A stretch of DNA of 64,000 nt from Capillidium heterosporum (GCA_016630905.1 WBMQ01000003.1:2046001-2110000), one strand, 5' to 3'; shown: positions 12,068 to 23,717, counted from the stretch's first letter. The notes: generated by a model not told the origin, from the letters alone. A program made the numbers and translations.

Positions 12068-13301
12068 ATGTCAGAGACTCAAGATATAGAAAACAAACTA
12101 GAGAACCTCAAGTTAGAAGATGGTGATAAGGCCGACGATGTGGTAATATTTTTAGTTTTAATTTGTGAGTAAAGTGTAGTGGACTAATTTATTTCTAGCC
12201 CAAATTCGACTTATCCATGAAGAAGAAGAAGAAGCCCAAGGCCGTTCTCTTTTGCTGATGAGAATGTTGACACTGAATCTGCATCCAAAGGTAAATTCCT
12301 ATTCACTTTTGTTAGCAAGTAAATTTACCGCTATCATTAGAGCAAGCTGAAGCCGATGTAGATCCTTCCGCTCTATTTTCCGACTTGAAGAAGAAGAAGA
12401 AGAAGAAGAAGGTACCTAAATCATATCCTCCTTTTATAATTAACCAAATTTTGTATGTTAGCCTGTCCAAACTGAAGAAGAATCAAGTGAATCTAAGGAA
12501 AAGTCCAAGGATGACGATGAGGAGGGTGAAGGCGAAGGCGACGAAGATGATGAATTGAACGACGAAGTTGAAGCTAAAAGTATTGATTTTAAATTTTTTG
12601 CAAGGCACTAAACTTTTGAAAGCTCCTGATGATATCGAAGATGCCGAAGAGACTTGGTTGGGCACAGATAGAGATTACACTTACCAGGAGGTATGTCTTC
12701 AAAATATACCAGCTTATTTACAAGGTTCTAGCTACTAGGTCGTGTCTTCAAAATTTTACGTCAAAACAACCCCGAACTGGCTGGTGAAAAGCGTAGGTAC
12801 ACCATTGTGCCTCCACAAGTTGCTAGAGAAGGTAGTAAGAAGACTGTATTTGCCAACTTGGCTGATATCTGTCGACGGTAATTTTTCCACACATCCCACC
12901 TTCAAAGCTAACTTTTTCTTTGTAATTTAATGCAGCCTCAACCGACCTTTGGACCATGTTGTTCAGTTCTTGTTTACCGAACTGGGTACCTCTGGCTCCA
13001 TTGATGGTGCCCAACGTTTAGTCATCAAAGGTAGGTTCCAGCAGAAGCAGATGGAAATAATTATCCGTCGTTACATTGTTGAGTATGTCACCTGTAAGAC
13101 CTGCAAATCGCCTGAAACTGTATTAGTCAAGGAGAATAGATTGTTCTTCTTGCAGTGTGAGTCTTGCTCTTCGACGAGATCGGTTGCCGCTGTCAAGTCT
13201 GGGTTCCAAGCTAACTTGGTCAAGCGTGCTAAGCGCAAGCCTGCCGTAATATTTATTTATTTTGATGAAGGAATTAACTTTATGCAATTCTATAGGCTTA
13301 G
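12068..13301 (+). CDS. SUI3: translation initiation factor eIF2 beta subunit
   Basis: Subunit of the eIF2 ternary complex that brings initiator tRNA to the ribosome. Exons: 12068-12142, 12199-12290, 12341-12411, 12462-12579, 12623-12690, 12732-12877, 12936-13245 and a terminal 13296-13301. The N-terminus has three lysine boxes ([14 protein letters not shown] and a mixed block) that bind eIF5 and eIF2B-epsilon. The core holds [19 protein letters not shown], the [20 protein letters not shown] strand and a C4 zinc ribbon (CKTC...CESC). Exon 2 cannot be read through: the frame of the first lysine box ends at TGA near 12255, while the conserved continuation (FADENVD, then exon 3) is one base on. 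One surplus base near 12235-12252 explains this. If the last intron is not used, the frame ends at 13320. Confidence 0.94.
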
Positions 13302-14257
13302 TAGGGTAGTTCATATATGATGTCGAATAAAATGCTGTATTGGCCGGTGTTTATATTAAATTTGGTTAGTACAATTGGTTTTAAGTGTTTGTAGTAAAAT
13401 CTTCAAGTGGTATTTTTATGTACGGTAATCATGTTATAATGGATGAACAAACATTTAATTTAATCAAATATAAGGAGTGGATTTCTAAAGTATCTGCATT
13501 TCAAATATCTTTGGAATAAAAAATCTTCATTTTACAAGAATCCTATAGCACAAGCAGTTAGGCTTCATTATATATGTTAGCTTTAACTACTACAGTATTC
13601 ATCTTAAACCGGTGTTGGATTAGAGCTTCAAAAACAAAATTTGTTTTGGAAGGCTTTACGATAAAGCAGACTAGGTATTCTAATGAAGGATTCATAGCAC
13701 AGCCTGGTTTCCTGTGAGATACAACTGTAGTTGCCATTATCCATTCTCTCTATGGTTGAAAATAGTACATCGGTAATTCACCATCTCATCTCATAAGCCT
13801 CTTTTGATGATGGCTCATACAATGAGATAGTGTAAAGGTTACAAACCAGAATGTAGGAATCAGAATCAAAAGCATTTAATTGGCAAGGAGCTATAATTGT
13901 ACGTTGTAGTATCACTATTGCACAGCAGAAGATTCTTTCAAATGTTGACAACTGAAGTATGCAATTATCCGCAGATCTAACACTTAAGTTTAGTTATCCA
14001 AATTTGGACTAGTCAGAATTGAACTTTGAAAAAAGCAGTTTCGGTTTAAAATGTGTGTATCACTAAAAATACAGATAAAAAGGCTGTAGTAGCAAGAATT
14101 CCTAAAACATATTTAAAGTTCAAACGTTTGAACTAGGCCCTCACCCAACCTAAATTCTATACTTTGGAGTGATATACTACTATTCCACCAAAACTAACAT
14201 GCAGTTATATACGGCAGTAGTAGAAATTTTCTATCTCAACTTTTACTTTCCAAAATT
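13302..14257. other. intergenic, no gene recognised
   Basis: No gene seen. The 3' side carries the presumed promoter of the chitinase gene. Confidence 0.5.
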
Positions 14258-15801
14258 ATGATCAAAGTCCCAGTCCTACTTACATGGACTTCCCTACTCC
14301 TCAGCCAGCTTGCAAGCCAAGTGGTGATAAGCGACTACGGTAGACGCAGTGCCGTCAAATCGAACGACAAGGGTAGTAGTTGGGTACTACGTACCCTGGG
14401 GTAAAGTCGAACCGGAAGCTCTAAGTTACAGCAAGTTAACCCACATCAACTACGGGTTCGGTATCGTTTACAAAAAAGACGATCCCAGCAAGATATTTAT
14501 CGACAGGTACTATGACGGCAACCGTATCCGTAAGCTTAAAAAACTAGCAGCCGCCCAGAATGTCAAAGTTCTAATTAGTATCGGAGGGTGGACCGGATCA
14601 CAAACTTTATCTACAGTTGCAGCAAGCCCAAGCCTACGAGCCAAGTTCATCGAAAATGCTATGGTGTTCATCCGTAAGAATACAAAGCCAGAGTACGAGA
14701 CTGAGCCCGATGGTTGGGACCTAGATGGTATCGATATCGATTGGGAATACCCTGGGCGAGCTGGATCCAAATGTATAATTACTTCACCTAACGACAGCGA
14801 CAACTATTTGGAATTGCTCAAGGAGCTACGTGCCAAGATGGATGCCGAATTCCCCGACGAGCATAAACTGTTGACGGCAGCTGTGCGTGTGCAACCTTTC
14901 GACGGTACCGACGGCCAGCCTATGAAGGATGTCTCTGCTTACGCAAAGTACTTTGACTTTATCAACATCATGGCTTACGACCTTATGGGCTCCTGGTCCA
15001 AAACTACTGGGCCCAATGCCCCTTTCAACTATGATTTGAAACGAGGTGGCGAACCGTTCAGTTATGTACAAGGTATCGATGCTTGGTTGCAAGCCGGCTT
15101 CCCACCTTCCAAAGTTGTAGCTGGCTTGGCCTTTTACGGTAGATCCTTGACTGCCACCGTCGACATGAACGCCGACCCTACAAACCAAGTACGTAAGTAA
15201 GGATGCTGCTACCCCTAAAGGTGACGAAACCGATAGTAACGAAGTTAATTCCTACTGTAATGAAGGATCCGTTTACTCTGGAGTCTACAAGTACAAATTT
15301 ATACGGAAAGACGCCTTGGCTAATGTGGACACGGCCGCATATGGGTATATGCGATACTGGGATGACGTTACCAAGACACCGTGGTTGTTTAATAATTCTA
15401 CGAAGCGATACATATCATACGACGATCCCACCTCTATCAAGATCAAGGTTGATCATGCCAAACAGAAAGGTATACGCGGTGTTATGTTCTGGGATATGAG
15501 TCATGACTTTAACGACGAGTTGCTGGACCAGTGTCAAGGGATTCGACAGAATACTAGGAAGTATGAGGCAAAACCCAGCCTAAAGTTGGATTTCAAGTAC
15601 CCGACCCAAGTCTTCGAGACCTTCGATTATGGGAGTGAGAGCTATCAAAACTACTTTGTTTGTAATAAAGGAGAATTGAAATGCCAGGGAGAGGATGGTA
15701 CCGGAAACGAGGTTTTGAAATGTGTCGATAATTCGTGGACTAAGCTTTACTGTAGGAGGGGTAGTTGTTATCAGGAGGGTAGAGCTATCAGTTGCAGGTA
15801 G
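14258..15801 (+). CDS. secreted GH18 chitinase
   Basis: Hydrolyses chitin; cell wall remodelling or nutrition. A signal peptide (MIKVPVLLTWTSLLLSQLAS) begins at 14258 and joins the catalytic domain by a GT-AG intron of 37 bp (14340-14376), which restores the frame to VVGYYVPWG. GH18 hallmarks follow: KLTHINYGFG, VLISIGGWTG (SxGG), the catalytic DGIDIDWEYPG (DxxDxDxE, around 14730), MAYDLMGSW, and GVMFWDMSHDF near the end. At about 15187-15200 the frame runs into TAA; one base less gives TNQYVSKDAATPKGD, the expected family sequence, and the frame then stays open to 15801. The last 50 residues hold several cysteines and may be a small CBM19-like chitin-binding module. The single-base break could be an assembly error or could make this a pseudogene. 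Confidence 0.88.
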
Positions 15802-16183
15802 TTTAGTTGGAGTAGAGTTGGATTTGGATTCCAAAGTATATATAGTTGTAGATAGAATTTTAAACTATAATTAATAAAAAGAACTATATCTTTGTATTTA
15901 TGCTTTGTAAGCTTTTAATAGAATTAGTTTAAGTCTGATCAAAATTTCCTATAGCCTTACTTTTGATGCTGACTTGGGCATCCAGTCCAAGTGCTTTGTC
16001 ATAGCTTCAAATTTGGTTTGCATACATCCTAAAAATAAATACCCAATCGAATGAACTGAAACTTTACTTTTAGTGGTAAGAGACTTGAGATGATAATCTA
16101 ATTCTGACTTGGAATCTCATCTAGGATCTTGTAGATTGAAATTGCAACTTTTGAAACCAAGCAAAGAATTGAACAAAATAGAA
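15802..16183. other. short intergenic stretch, nothing recognised
   Basis: Spacer between two plus-strand genes. Contains AATAAA-type poly(A) signal near 15875 and no other feature that I can support. Confidence 0.5.
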
Positions 16184-16637
16184 ATGTCGTGGCGTAAAGG
16201 TTTCGTAGGTATGTTGGCCTGTATAGGATTTGGCTATGGCTTGTTGCTGGTAACAGTACCCACTCCTCAGAAGGTCTACGAGGTAACTTTTTTTAAACAC
16301 TTGGGTTGCCATTTCATTTCCACTTGAACTAAAACTAAACTTCCATTTTTATCATTTTTACAAATAGTCGTTGAGTGAAGCCGACAAGAAAGAAGTTGAC
16401 AAACGTAGAGCTGAGTTGAACAAAGATTGGTCGGAAGTCGTTACCTTTATTAAGGCCAACGCCCAGAGTGATAACCCAGCTTGGCAAGTTGAACTCCCTC
16501 AGCATATTCAGGAGAAAGCTGATAGGGTGTTTGGTAAAAGTTCTACTCCCAATCAAAGGCAATTCCCCATTGAGAAACAAGGTTTAAATCCAAATAGTCA
16601 TATCAATGTTCGACCACCCTACTCCTCCTTCAACTGA
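16184..16637 (+). CDS. small single-pass mitochondrial assembly-factor-like protein (UQCC3/Cbp4-like, tentative)
   Basis: Exons 16184-16282 and 16368-16637, intron 85 bp, 122 residues. The N-terminus MSWRKGFVGMLACIGFGYGL leads into one membrane segment of about 18 residues, then VPTPQKVYESLSEADKKEVDKRR, a charged helix. This layout, with a short positively charged start, a transmembrane helix, a (T/V)PTP motif and a charged helix, is that of small inner-membrane assembly factors such as UQCC3/Cbp4 of complex III. The match is by layout, so the family is not certain. Both exons are short and the join is phase 0 with clean GT and AG. Confidence 0.6.
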
Positions 16638-17821
16638 TAGGGACTGATGTATTTATATATTTTTAAATTGGTAGACTGATTCCTATTTTTTGCTTTTATA
16701 AGCTATTTGGTTTGATGATTTGCATATACCTTGCTATTTAAAATTAGACTTTTAACACTACTAGTATATTTTGTTACTATACATTTAAAACTAATTTATT
16801 CATTATCTCATTTTTTTCATCTACAGTTTCTATGTAGGTGTTAATTTCAAAACTTGGTTTTTTACTTCAATACACTTAAAATGATATGTCCCTACTCTAC
16901 TTTATCCAGATATAGAGAGTTTTTGCCTATAAACTACTGATAAATATCCTGAGCAAGTTTTCTAATAGAGTTTGGTTTTACTAGTAAAGAGTTTAATGGA
17001 TCTATTTCGACTATTTTTACAACTTACACCAGCTAGCTGATAGTGGTAGTAAATTGTATGTCAAAATTTATTTATAAATCAAGAGTATACGATATTCACA
17101 TCAAAATACATATTAATTTCTATCATCTAAAATTATTTATCGTATAAAGTTTGCTTTAAGTGCTGTATATTTGATATAGCGATATCTTTTAATAAAAAAA
17201 GTTAATTGAGTTTACCTTTACCATCCTTGATATATTAAAGTATAATTTTTAAATATAATAATTTAGGATTGTGTTTTTTAACAATAGCTACAAAACTCAA
17301 CATATAAAAGATTTGTTCCATCGGATATATATTTCAAAATTCTTAAATGTATAAGCTAACTACTACATTAGATCTCTATCTATTTTTAAACTCTAGTAAA
17401 CGAAGTCTTGTGTCCAGAATAACAGGGTTTATTTGAATACTAACTTCCAATTAACCTATTGCTACCTACTAACAAGTGATAGTTGAAAATGTATACTATT
17501 TTATAATAAAAATTGATGGGCTCGAAGAACCAATTAGAATAGATAGATTTAACTTACAAGGTCAAAATTGTCACAATATTCTGGAAAATAAATCATGATT
17601 CTTCAAGCTAACCAATTATTTAACACGAAATTCTTTTTTGGAAAATGGAGGGAATCATGATTTGTTTTGCAGAGCACTAGTTACAACTAAACAAATACTT
17701 TTAAAAAATAAATCAATATCCAAAATTATACTTATAAATATGTGTTTTGTAGTTTAAAGGCAAATGAAAAATCACAATTGGTAAGATGCTATTTTGATTT
17801 GGTTGAAGATTTGTACAGCAT
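16638..17821. other. AT-rich intergenic stretch, nothing recognised
   Basis: No open frame or repeat that I can support. Very AT-rich with several TATATA runs. Confidence 0.5.
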
Positions 17822-17826
17822 AAAAA
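17822..17826 (-). terminator. RNA polymerase III oligo-T terminator of tRNA-Leu
   Basis: Five T on the minus strand, 5 bases beyond the 3' end of the tRNA gene, as expected for Pol III. Confidence 0.75.
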
Positions 17827-17831
17827 GTAAT

Positions 17832-17913
17832 GAACAGAGTGAGATTCGAACTCACGCCTCCGAAGAGATCACGGCCTTAACGTGACGCCTTAGACCGACT
17901 CGGCCATCTGTCC
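17832..17913 (-). tRNA. tRNA-Leu (anticodon AAG)
   Basis: An 82-base class II tRNA that folds fully: acceptor GGACAGA with UCUGUUC (one G-U), D arm starting GGCCGAGUCGGUCUAAGGC, anticodon stem UCACG/CGUGA around loop UUAAGGC (anticodon AAG), a variable arm UCUCUUCGGAGG typical of leucine tRNAs, and T arm GUGAG-UUCGAAU-CUCAC. No intron. A-box and B-box sequences are intact. It stands alone between protein genes. Confidence 0.96.
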
Positions 17914-18711
17914 TTGCCATCTTTTTTTCAGTAACTATTTATATTTTATAGTATTTCCAAATGTTCCATCAATTGTATACTTTTGATTTGGAATGAAGGT
18001 GGATGTACTTGTACAATATAAATGAATAGTTATCGGTATCTATGAAAAGGTGTAGAAAGTTTGTAGAAATTGAGTACAAGTGTGCTAGAAGGGATGGTAT
18101 TCTTTTATTTCTATTTTGAAGTTGAATTGCCAAGTTCCATTTGTAAAAATCAGCTTGGGAGCTACCGATGAAATTCTTTTAAATGAATCTACCTTCAAAC
18201 TATTTTTTATTCCATTTAGATGTTACCATAGTTGCTACTTACCAACCTTGTTATTTCAGCCTTAAATTCAATACTTTTACTGCATTAACAAGTTGTAATA
18301 GAGTTTTTGGAAGGATGGATTGTAGTTACTACCTTTATAGTTAGGATTGCCCTGCATTTTTATATTAGTTTTGATGGGCCATGGTCCTAGTAAAATAAGT
18401 AGATTGCAGTGTCAGTGGTGGTAGCTTAGAATAGGGTTAAGCGTTCAATTCAGCTTTAAAATAATTAAATGGTATTTGGAATATATGCAGAACTTATAAA
18501 TATTTTGAGTCGATATCTATAGATATATATTTTCGAATTTTCATTGTTGAAGATTTGAACTAAATCCTTTACATACATCTATCTCGTATATATAAACTTT
18601 GAAAAAACATTTCTAAAACGAAACTTTATTAATTAGAGGTATTAGTGAGGTTAGCTTAGAACTTGAACTACAATGTATAAACTTTTTCTTATCCAAAAAC
18701 TTGAGATCCAC
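17914..18711. other. intergenic, no gene recognised
   Basis: Between the tRNA gene and the end of the pseudokinase gene. No feature that I can support. Confidence 0.5.
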
Positions 18712-21042
18712 TTAAGGTTCGGGCTTATAACTTATGGACCGCTCCTGCTCCAACATAGCTATAGCGGGACGGTAACCCAAATTGGCAGCCAGCTCCAACG
18801 AATATAAAGCTAGATCTATATCCTGCTTGGTACCTTGACCGTTCTTGTAACATTGACTTAGATGATAGCAGCCTTGGGGTGAAAGTAGAGAGGCTGCTTT
18901 TTGAAAGTATTGGAACGCCAAATTGTAATCTCGAGTACCGTGTGTGTTATCGAGGTAATGTAGGCCTAGTAGGTCCAAAGAGTCACCATAGTCCGCTTTA
19001 CCAGCCCGTTCAAAGTAGCTTAGCGCTTTAGGTACATCAGCTGGCAGGAACCCGGGCTTACCTAAGTAGTAGTAGACACCTAAGTAGTGGTCGGCCGAAG
19101 GTAGCTTTTCGATTTCGCTGAGGTAAACGAAAAAGGCAAAGGCCTTCTCGTATTGCTGCGACTGGTGCAGCTGCAAGGCGTCGGCCAATGTGATACCTAC
19201 GCTTTCCTCCTCAATAGAACCGTTGTTGGAGGAACCACTGACATGCGATGTCGTAGTCGAAAGTAAGCTGTTGGAAGGGTACGAGTCGAAGGAGCTGGAG
19301 GTCCTTGACTCGGGAAAGTCGGTCTCCAAATAGGGAGACATGGGAGGTGAGATGTGCGATTCGGTGCCGTAGGGAGTGGACATGATAAAGTGCTTAAGGC
19401 TATCCATCCTGTGGAACTTGGTGGGGCTGACCGAGTTTTGACCGCTGGCACTGAACGAGTAATCGTTGGTTATGGTGCCGATAGATAAATCACTTGAAAA
19501 GGACTGCTCTTTACTGGGGCTGGAAGGTAGGTTCAAAGTTAGTAAGCCGTCCGAGTCCTGTCTGGCACTGATGACAGCTCGCATGTCCTTCAAAAGCTGG
19601 GAGGCGGTAGGTCGTAGGCTGGGGTCGACTTCCAAGCAAGATAGGATGAGGGGCTGCAGAGTGGCAGGAATGTCATTAACCCAAAGCGGTTTGCCACCGT
19701 TGCTGAAGTGGTCCTTGATACCTTGAGTACCCGAGTAGGGCATTTGGGTACACCAGATGGAACCCAAAGTGACACCCATGCTGTAGACATCGCCACGGAA
19801 GGATATGGCCGTCGAGTTTGCTGAGGATCTTACTAAAATTTCTGGTGGCGTGTAAGGGATGTAATCTTCTTTGGCATCTCCCTTAAGGCGCTGTAAAATG
19901 GTCTCGAAACCAGCAAACTGTAGGGTAGACATGTTGGTCAAGAAGAGACTCTTCAACGTGATGCAGCCGTGAATGACCCCTTCCGAATGTAGGCTAGAAA
20001 CAGCCTCGATGAGGTTGTAGCTAAGTCGCATCTTGGTCAGCAAATCGATCTCGGTCCCTTTATCCAGGTGAGAGGCGATGAGTTGGTGCAGGTTACCGTT
20101 TTCGAAAAAATCAGAGATGATACCTAAGGAAGATCCCTCGAGCCAGACGCCGTGAATCCAGGCCACATGACTGTTGGAACGCAGTTGCATCCATTTGGCA
20201 ACCTCCTGCTGGATAGATTTGAGGAGGGGGGCGTCGATATCCCTATATACCTTTTCGGCAACCTCGTTACCGTTGTAGGTGGCCTTGTAAACAATGTACC
20301 CGGTGCCATGGCGGGGTGGTAGGTCTAGCTCCCTACGTAGTTGTCTGCGCTGTATCCTCTGGCTCTTCATGGGAGGCTCGTTGATATCCTCAGCTTGCGT
20401 TAAGATCATCAAGTTGTCGTTGTCGGGGAATATTTGGTTCTTCAGCATCTTTAAGGTGCCGCTAATAGTTACCATGTTCTTGCGGATACTATCGTCGTTT
20501 ATCGATTCGGTAAAGTGCTGAGGACCCTTGGAAGTGCGTTCGGAGAACTTGCGCTGCAAATGGTGGACCGCTTTACCAACTTCTAAGGCGAGGACTCGGG
20601 TTGCCCTGCGGTACCGGTCCCGGTTCTTTAGCCTAGTCAAAGCACCCTTTTCTTTCAGCAACAGAACAAATTCAGATGTCTTGTTCAGTACCTCAATATA
20701 TTCCATGAAAGCAACAAAGTACTCTTTGCTCTCGAGGTACAGTTTGTAAAAGTCGTAGTTCAGTATAAGTTCATTGACAAAGGTGTGGCAGGCTAGTATC
20801 TGGGCCGAAAGCTCTTTGCACAGACCCTTGCTTAGTATAAAGCCATTTATGGTCGATTCCAAGTGCATCTGCAGCCTCTGGGCATCCTTTAGAAGGGTAA
20901 AGGTGTCACCGGTGCCTTCGCTGTGGCTTATGGAGCGCGCCCTACTATTGACGGCCAACGACTCGGTTACCAGTATACTGTGGCTAGAGGCACGGCTTCT
21001 ATGGGTCGCTTGGCCACTCGATAAAAAGTTGGTTTCGGTCAT
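18712..21042 (-). CDS. MLKL-like pseudokinase with Sel1 repeats
   Basis: An intronless frame of 776 residues. Residues about 45-200 form a helical bundle (DAQRLQMHLESTINGFIL through LALEVGKAVHHLQRKF) like the N-terminal four-helix domain of MLKL/HeLo-type proteins. Residues about 240-490 are a kinase fold: the VAxK lysine is kept (VAEK, K264), but the HRD motif reads HGC (358-360) and DFG is replaced by GFE, so phosphotransfer is unlikely. Conserved kinase parts further on are the PPEI and DVYSMG motifs. A Ser-rich linker (about 500-615) leads to about four Sel1 repeats (about 620-765), which usually mediate protein contacts. The same order (helical bundle, pseudokinase) is used by the animal necroptosis effector MLKL. 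A membrane or cell-death role here is inference. Confidence 0.85.
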   Translation of the reverse strand: MTETNFLSSGQATHRSRASSHSILVTESLAVNSRARSISHSEGTGDTFTLLKDAQRLQMHLESTINGFILSKGLCKELSAQILACHTFVNELILNYDFYKLYLESKEYFVAFMEYIEVLNKTSEFVLLLKEKGALTRLKNRDRYRRATRVLALEVGKAVHHLQRKFSERTSKGPQHFTESINDDSIRKNMVTISGTLKMLKNQIFPDNDNLMILTQAEDINEPPMKSQRIQRRQLRRELDLPPRHGTGYIVYKATYNGNEVAEKVYRDIDAPLLKSIQQEVAKWMQLRSNSHVAWIHGVWLEGSSLGIISDFFENGNLHQLIASHLDKGTEIDLLTKMRLSYNLIEAVSSLHSEGVIHGCITLKSLFLTNMSTLQFAGFETILQRLKGDAKEDYIPYTPPEILVRSSANSTAISFRGDVYSMGVTLGSIWCTQMPYSGTQGIKDHFSNGGKPLWVNDIPATLQPLILSCLEVDPSLRPTASQLLKDMRAVISARQDSDGLLTLNLPSSPSKEQSFSSDLSIGTITNDYSFSASGQNSVSPTKFHRMDSLKHFIMSTPYGTESHISPPMSPYLETDFPESRTSSSFDSYPSNSLLSTTTSHVSGSSNNGSIEEESVGITLADALQLHQSQQYEKAFAFFVYLSEIEKLPSADHYLGVYYYLGKPGFLPADVPKALSYFERAGKADYGDSLDLLGLHYLDNTHGTRDYNLAFQYFQKAASLLSPQGCYHLSQCYKNGQGTKQDIDLALYSLELAANLGYRPAIAMLEQERSISYKPEP

Positions 21043-23262
21043 ATTTTATAGTCTAGTCTAACTGCAATTTAAGTGGTATCTAAATAAAGGACAAAGGTAT
21101 AAGTATATTGTATATGTATTTTCACCAAGAACAAAAGATATATGTGCAGTAAAAAGTGCAAAAAATTTTGTCACAAAAGGTAGACAACGTAAACAAAAGT
21201 TAGGGGTAGAAAGGGTGCTTTGTCAACAACTATACTTACTTTGTCTAGGCTTCGGTACAGACAGGGTGAAACTAGCAGCTGTGGGTGAGTGTAGATGGTT
21301 GAAAGCTGAACAAAACTTGACAAACAATTTCCAACTCCTTAAGAGTCTTTATATAGATGATACTGGTCCAAAGACGAACTTATGCCATTACTTCATTTCT
21401 CCTACCAATTTGGTGGTTAACTTGTAGCTTCGGCGGCTAATTTGCTTGAATTTGAAGTCTAAATTTGGAAATAAGCCAATAAATGGCCAGGTAGCACTAA
21501 GCCAACTTCCAATAGGCTGTGGCCGAAGCGAAATTTTACCAGATGGAATGAAGTCAGACTGAGTGCTAAATCGATAGTGGATGGAGATATGTGACCATAT
21601 ACGGTTGCTAATAAAAGAACTTGGTAGCCGAGAACCGACATCCAGCCTTTATATAGTGGAAAACTAAATGAAGATAGAAGGAGCCCTCTAGCTAGTCTAG
21701 ATGCATATTGCTCCAAATTAACTTAAATAGACATTATTATCCACTTGCTATTCTCAAACCAACTTCCAGATATCTAACCTAACAACTAAGATAAGTCAAA
21801 TAGCCAACTGTTACCCAACTAGTTTACTAACCAACAATCTTGCGAATTGCCAAATATGTCAAAAATCGACCTCTTTGAAATTTCCAAGTGGTATAACTAA
21901 TCCTTTATAAAATGAATTGGAATGCTTGCCCAAAACTAAACCTTATTAGTTTGCCAGCCTTGCTTAACTAACTTGTTACTCCCTCGGTCTCGGCTTCGGA
22001 GCGTCAAGTTTGAAATATATTGCCACCGTAATAAGGTTAAAAGTGTTGTTAAAGAATAAAGGCTAAAAGTGTTATTATTCGCATGATTGAGCTTTATATA
22101 CTATGGCTATAACCTAAATTTATACAAAAATTATTTCATACTTTGGCAGCTTAGTTATAAAATGACCGCTTGCACTCGGAATTTGGGTAAGAGTGACATT
22201 TTCACCGTACTGTGATGTAAACCTATTCTTTAGGTTAATATTTCTGGGATGAAGACCTCGTCACATATTAGTGGTGACGAGAGGATTTTAGTTTATAGGA
22301 AATATATTTTTGGTGGGTTGCAAATATAGGAGGTTTAATTTAGTGGTTAAAATTTATATATAAAGTTGCTTTAGCTTTTCGAACTGGAATTGCCGCAATT
22401 GTTTGAAAAAATGTACTGCTGCGTTTTGTTTTGTGCTGCTTTCAATCTTATATTCTAATGCTCTGGGTTAATTCCTTTTATACATCTGAGAGAGGAATAT
22501 GCTCGATACTTTGGGTGATAGGAGTTAGTGCAAATACATATAGCTGAGATAGAATAATAGCAGCTTTACTTTTACGATGCACGAAAGTAGAGTAATCCAA
22601 ATCAAATAGCTATCTTAAAATGAAACTTATATATCGTCTTATATTAAAATCTTTTTGTATTTTGTCATAGTATTCAATTGATAAACTATTTTATGAGCTT
22701 AATATAGGAGATATGGCTATATTCTACTTTGAAAAGGTATGGGAGTTGAATTCCATATTTTGAGATATTGTACTTGTACATGGTGTTGTGTTACTCGCCT
22801 GGGCTTCTAATACTATGCACAGTTACTATATACTGCAGATATTTGCTTATTTGATTATAATAGAAATTGTTTCATTGTTATATATCCTTCTGTATAACAA
22901 GTCGATAGGATTCAGATGTATTCCAAAATCTTATAGAATGTAATCAAATAGTATAGTATGAAAACACATCGCATTTGAACTCGTCAATAAGTGTTAAAGA
23001 GTGTGTATAGGTAAAATAAATTTAATCGGTTGTAGTTGTATATTTGGTTGATTATTAATTTCACCAAGCTCGTAGCAATACTTATCGAAAATCATCTGGC
23101 AATTCTTCAATCTGCTTGGGTTTTGATAAAAGAAGCGAACTTTTATTACCATTGGCTAAAAGTTACTCCAATAAGCCGAATTTCAAATCAGCGATGCTTG
23201 ATAAAAATATTAAAAACTGGGCAATCTTTTAGTTTTCAAATATTAAAAAGTATCAGCTCACT
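21043..23262. other. intergenic, no gene recognised
   Basis: About 2.2 kb. Frames of up to 85 codons at 21215-21716 have no motif. A short ATG frame at 22161 ends right after a possible intron and is not a gene. Confidence 0.5.
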
Positions 23263-23717
23263 ATGCTAAGAATATACCAAAGGATAGCAGTACAAAGATT
23301 TAGTAGGACTGTGCACCATTATAAAGATGGCAGAAGCCGTATACCAATCACCATCCCTGAAAAAGAAGACTTGAGTAACATCAAATTTCCAGTTAAACCA
23401 GAGCCACCACCGCCCGACCTATGTTGCATGAGGTAACTTGAACTATATCACCTAAATTTTATAACCTTACTTGTTTTATATATAGTGGTTGTGCAGTTTG
23501 GTAAGTTGGGATTGTATTATGGTATATTAATTTTCTTAGTGTTTTAGACGTATACCAGCAAGATTTAGATAACTATATCAAAGAGAAGAAAGATTTAATT
23601 GCCAAGTTTAAAGCTAATGGCTTGTCTGTACCAAAGGGGTTAGAGCTGAGCGCTGATGATAAGTTGGATCCAGCTACTCAAGCTTTCTTGGCTTTAGAGA
23701 GAAGTCTGAAGAAATAA
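23263..23717 (+). CDS. oxidoreductase-like domain protein (OXLD1-type)
   Basis: Three exons: 23263-23432, a 15-bp micro-exon 23486-23500, and 23540-23717, giving 120 residues. The signature of the oxidoreductase-like domain is split over the junctions: PPPPDLCCMSGCAVCVLDVYQQDL, with CC, GC and a further Cys followed by D-x-Y. Two acceptor sites compete for the last intron. Only the one at 23539 keeps the frame and restores the third cysteine; the one ending at 23548 would give a stop. The N-terminus is basic and Ser/Arg-containing, fitting a mitochondrial targeting peptide. The human homologue is mitochondrial; its biochemical role is not settled. Confidence 0.85.

Noticed and set aside
14258-14400. 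Frameshift between signal peptide and catalytic domain of the chitinase
   Set aside because: A 37-bp GT-AG intron (14340-14376) joins both parts in frame and is in the size range of other introns here.
14510-15188. Minus-strand frames over the chitinase
   Set aside because: Antisense of a well-marked GH18 domain.
22161-22320. Short ATG frame with a GT-AG intron-like stretch
   Set aside because: The join leads straight into a stop, giving nine residues.
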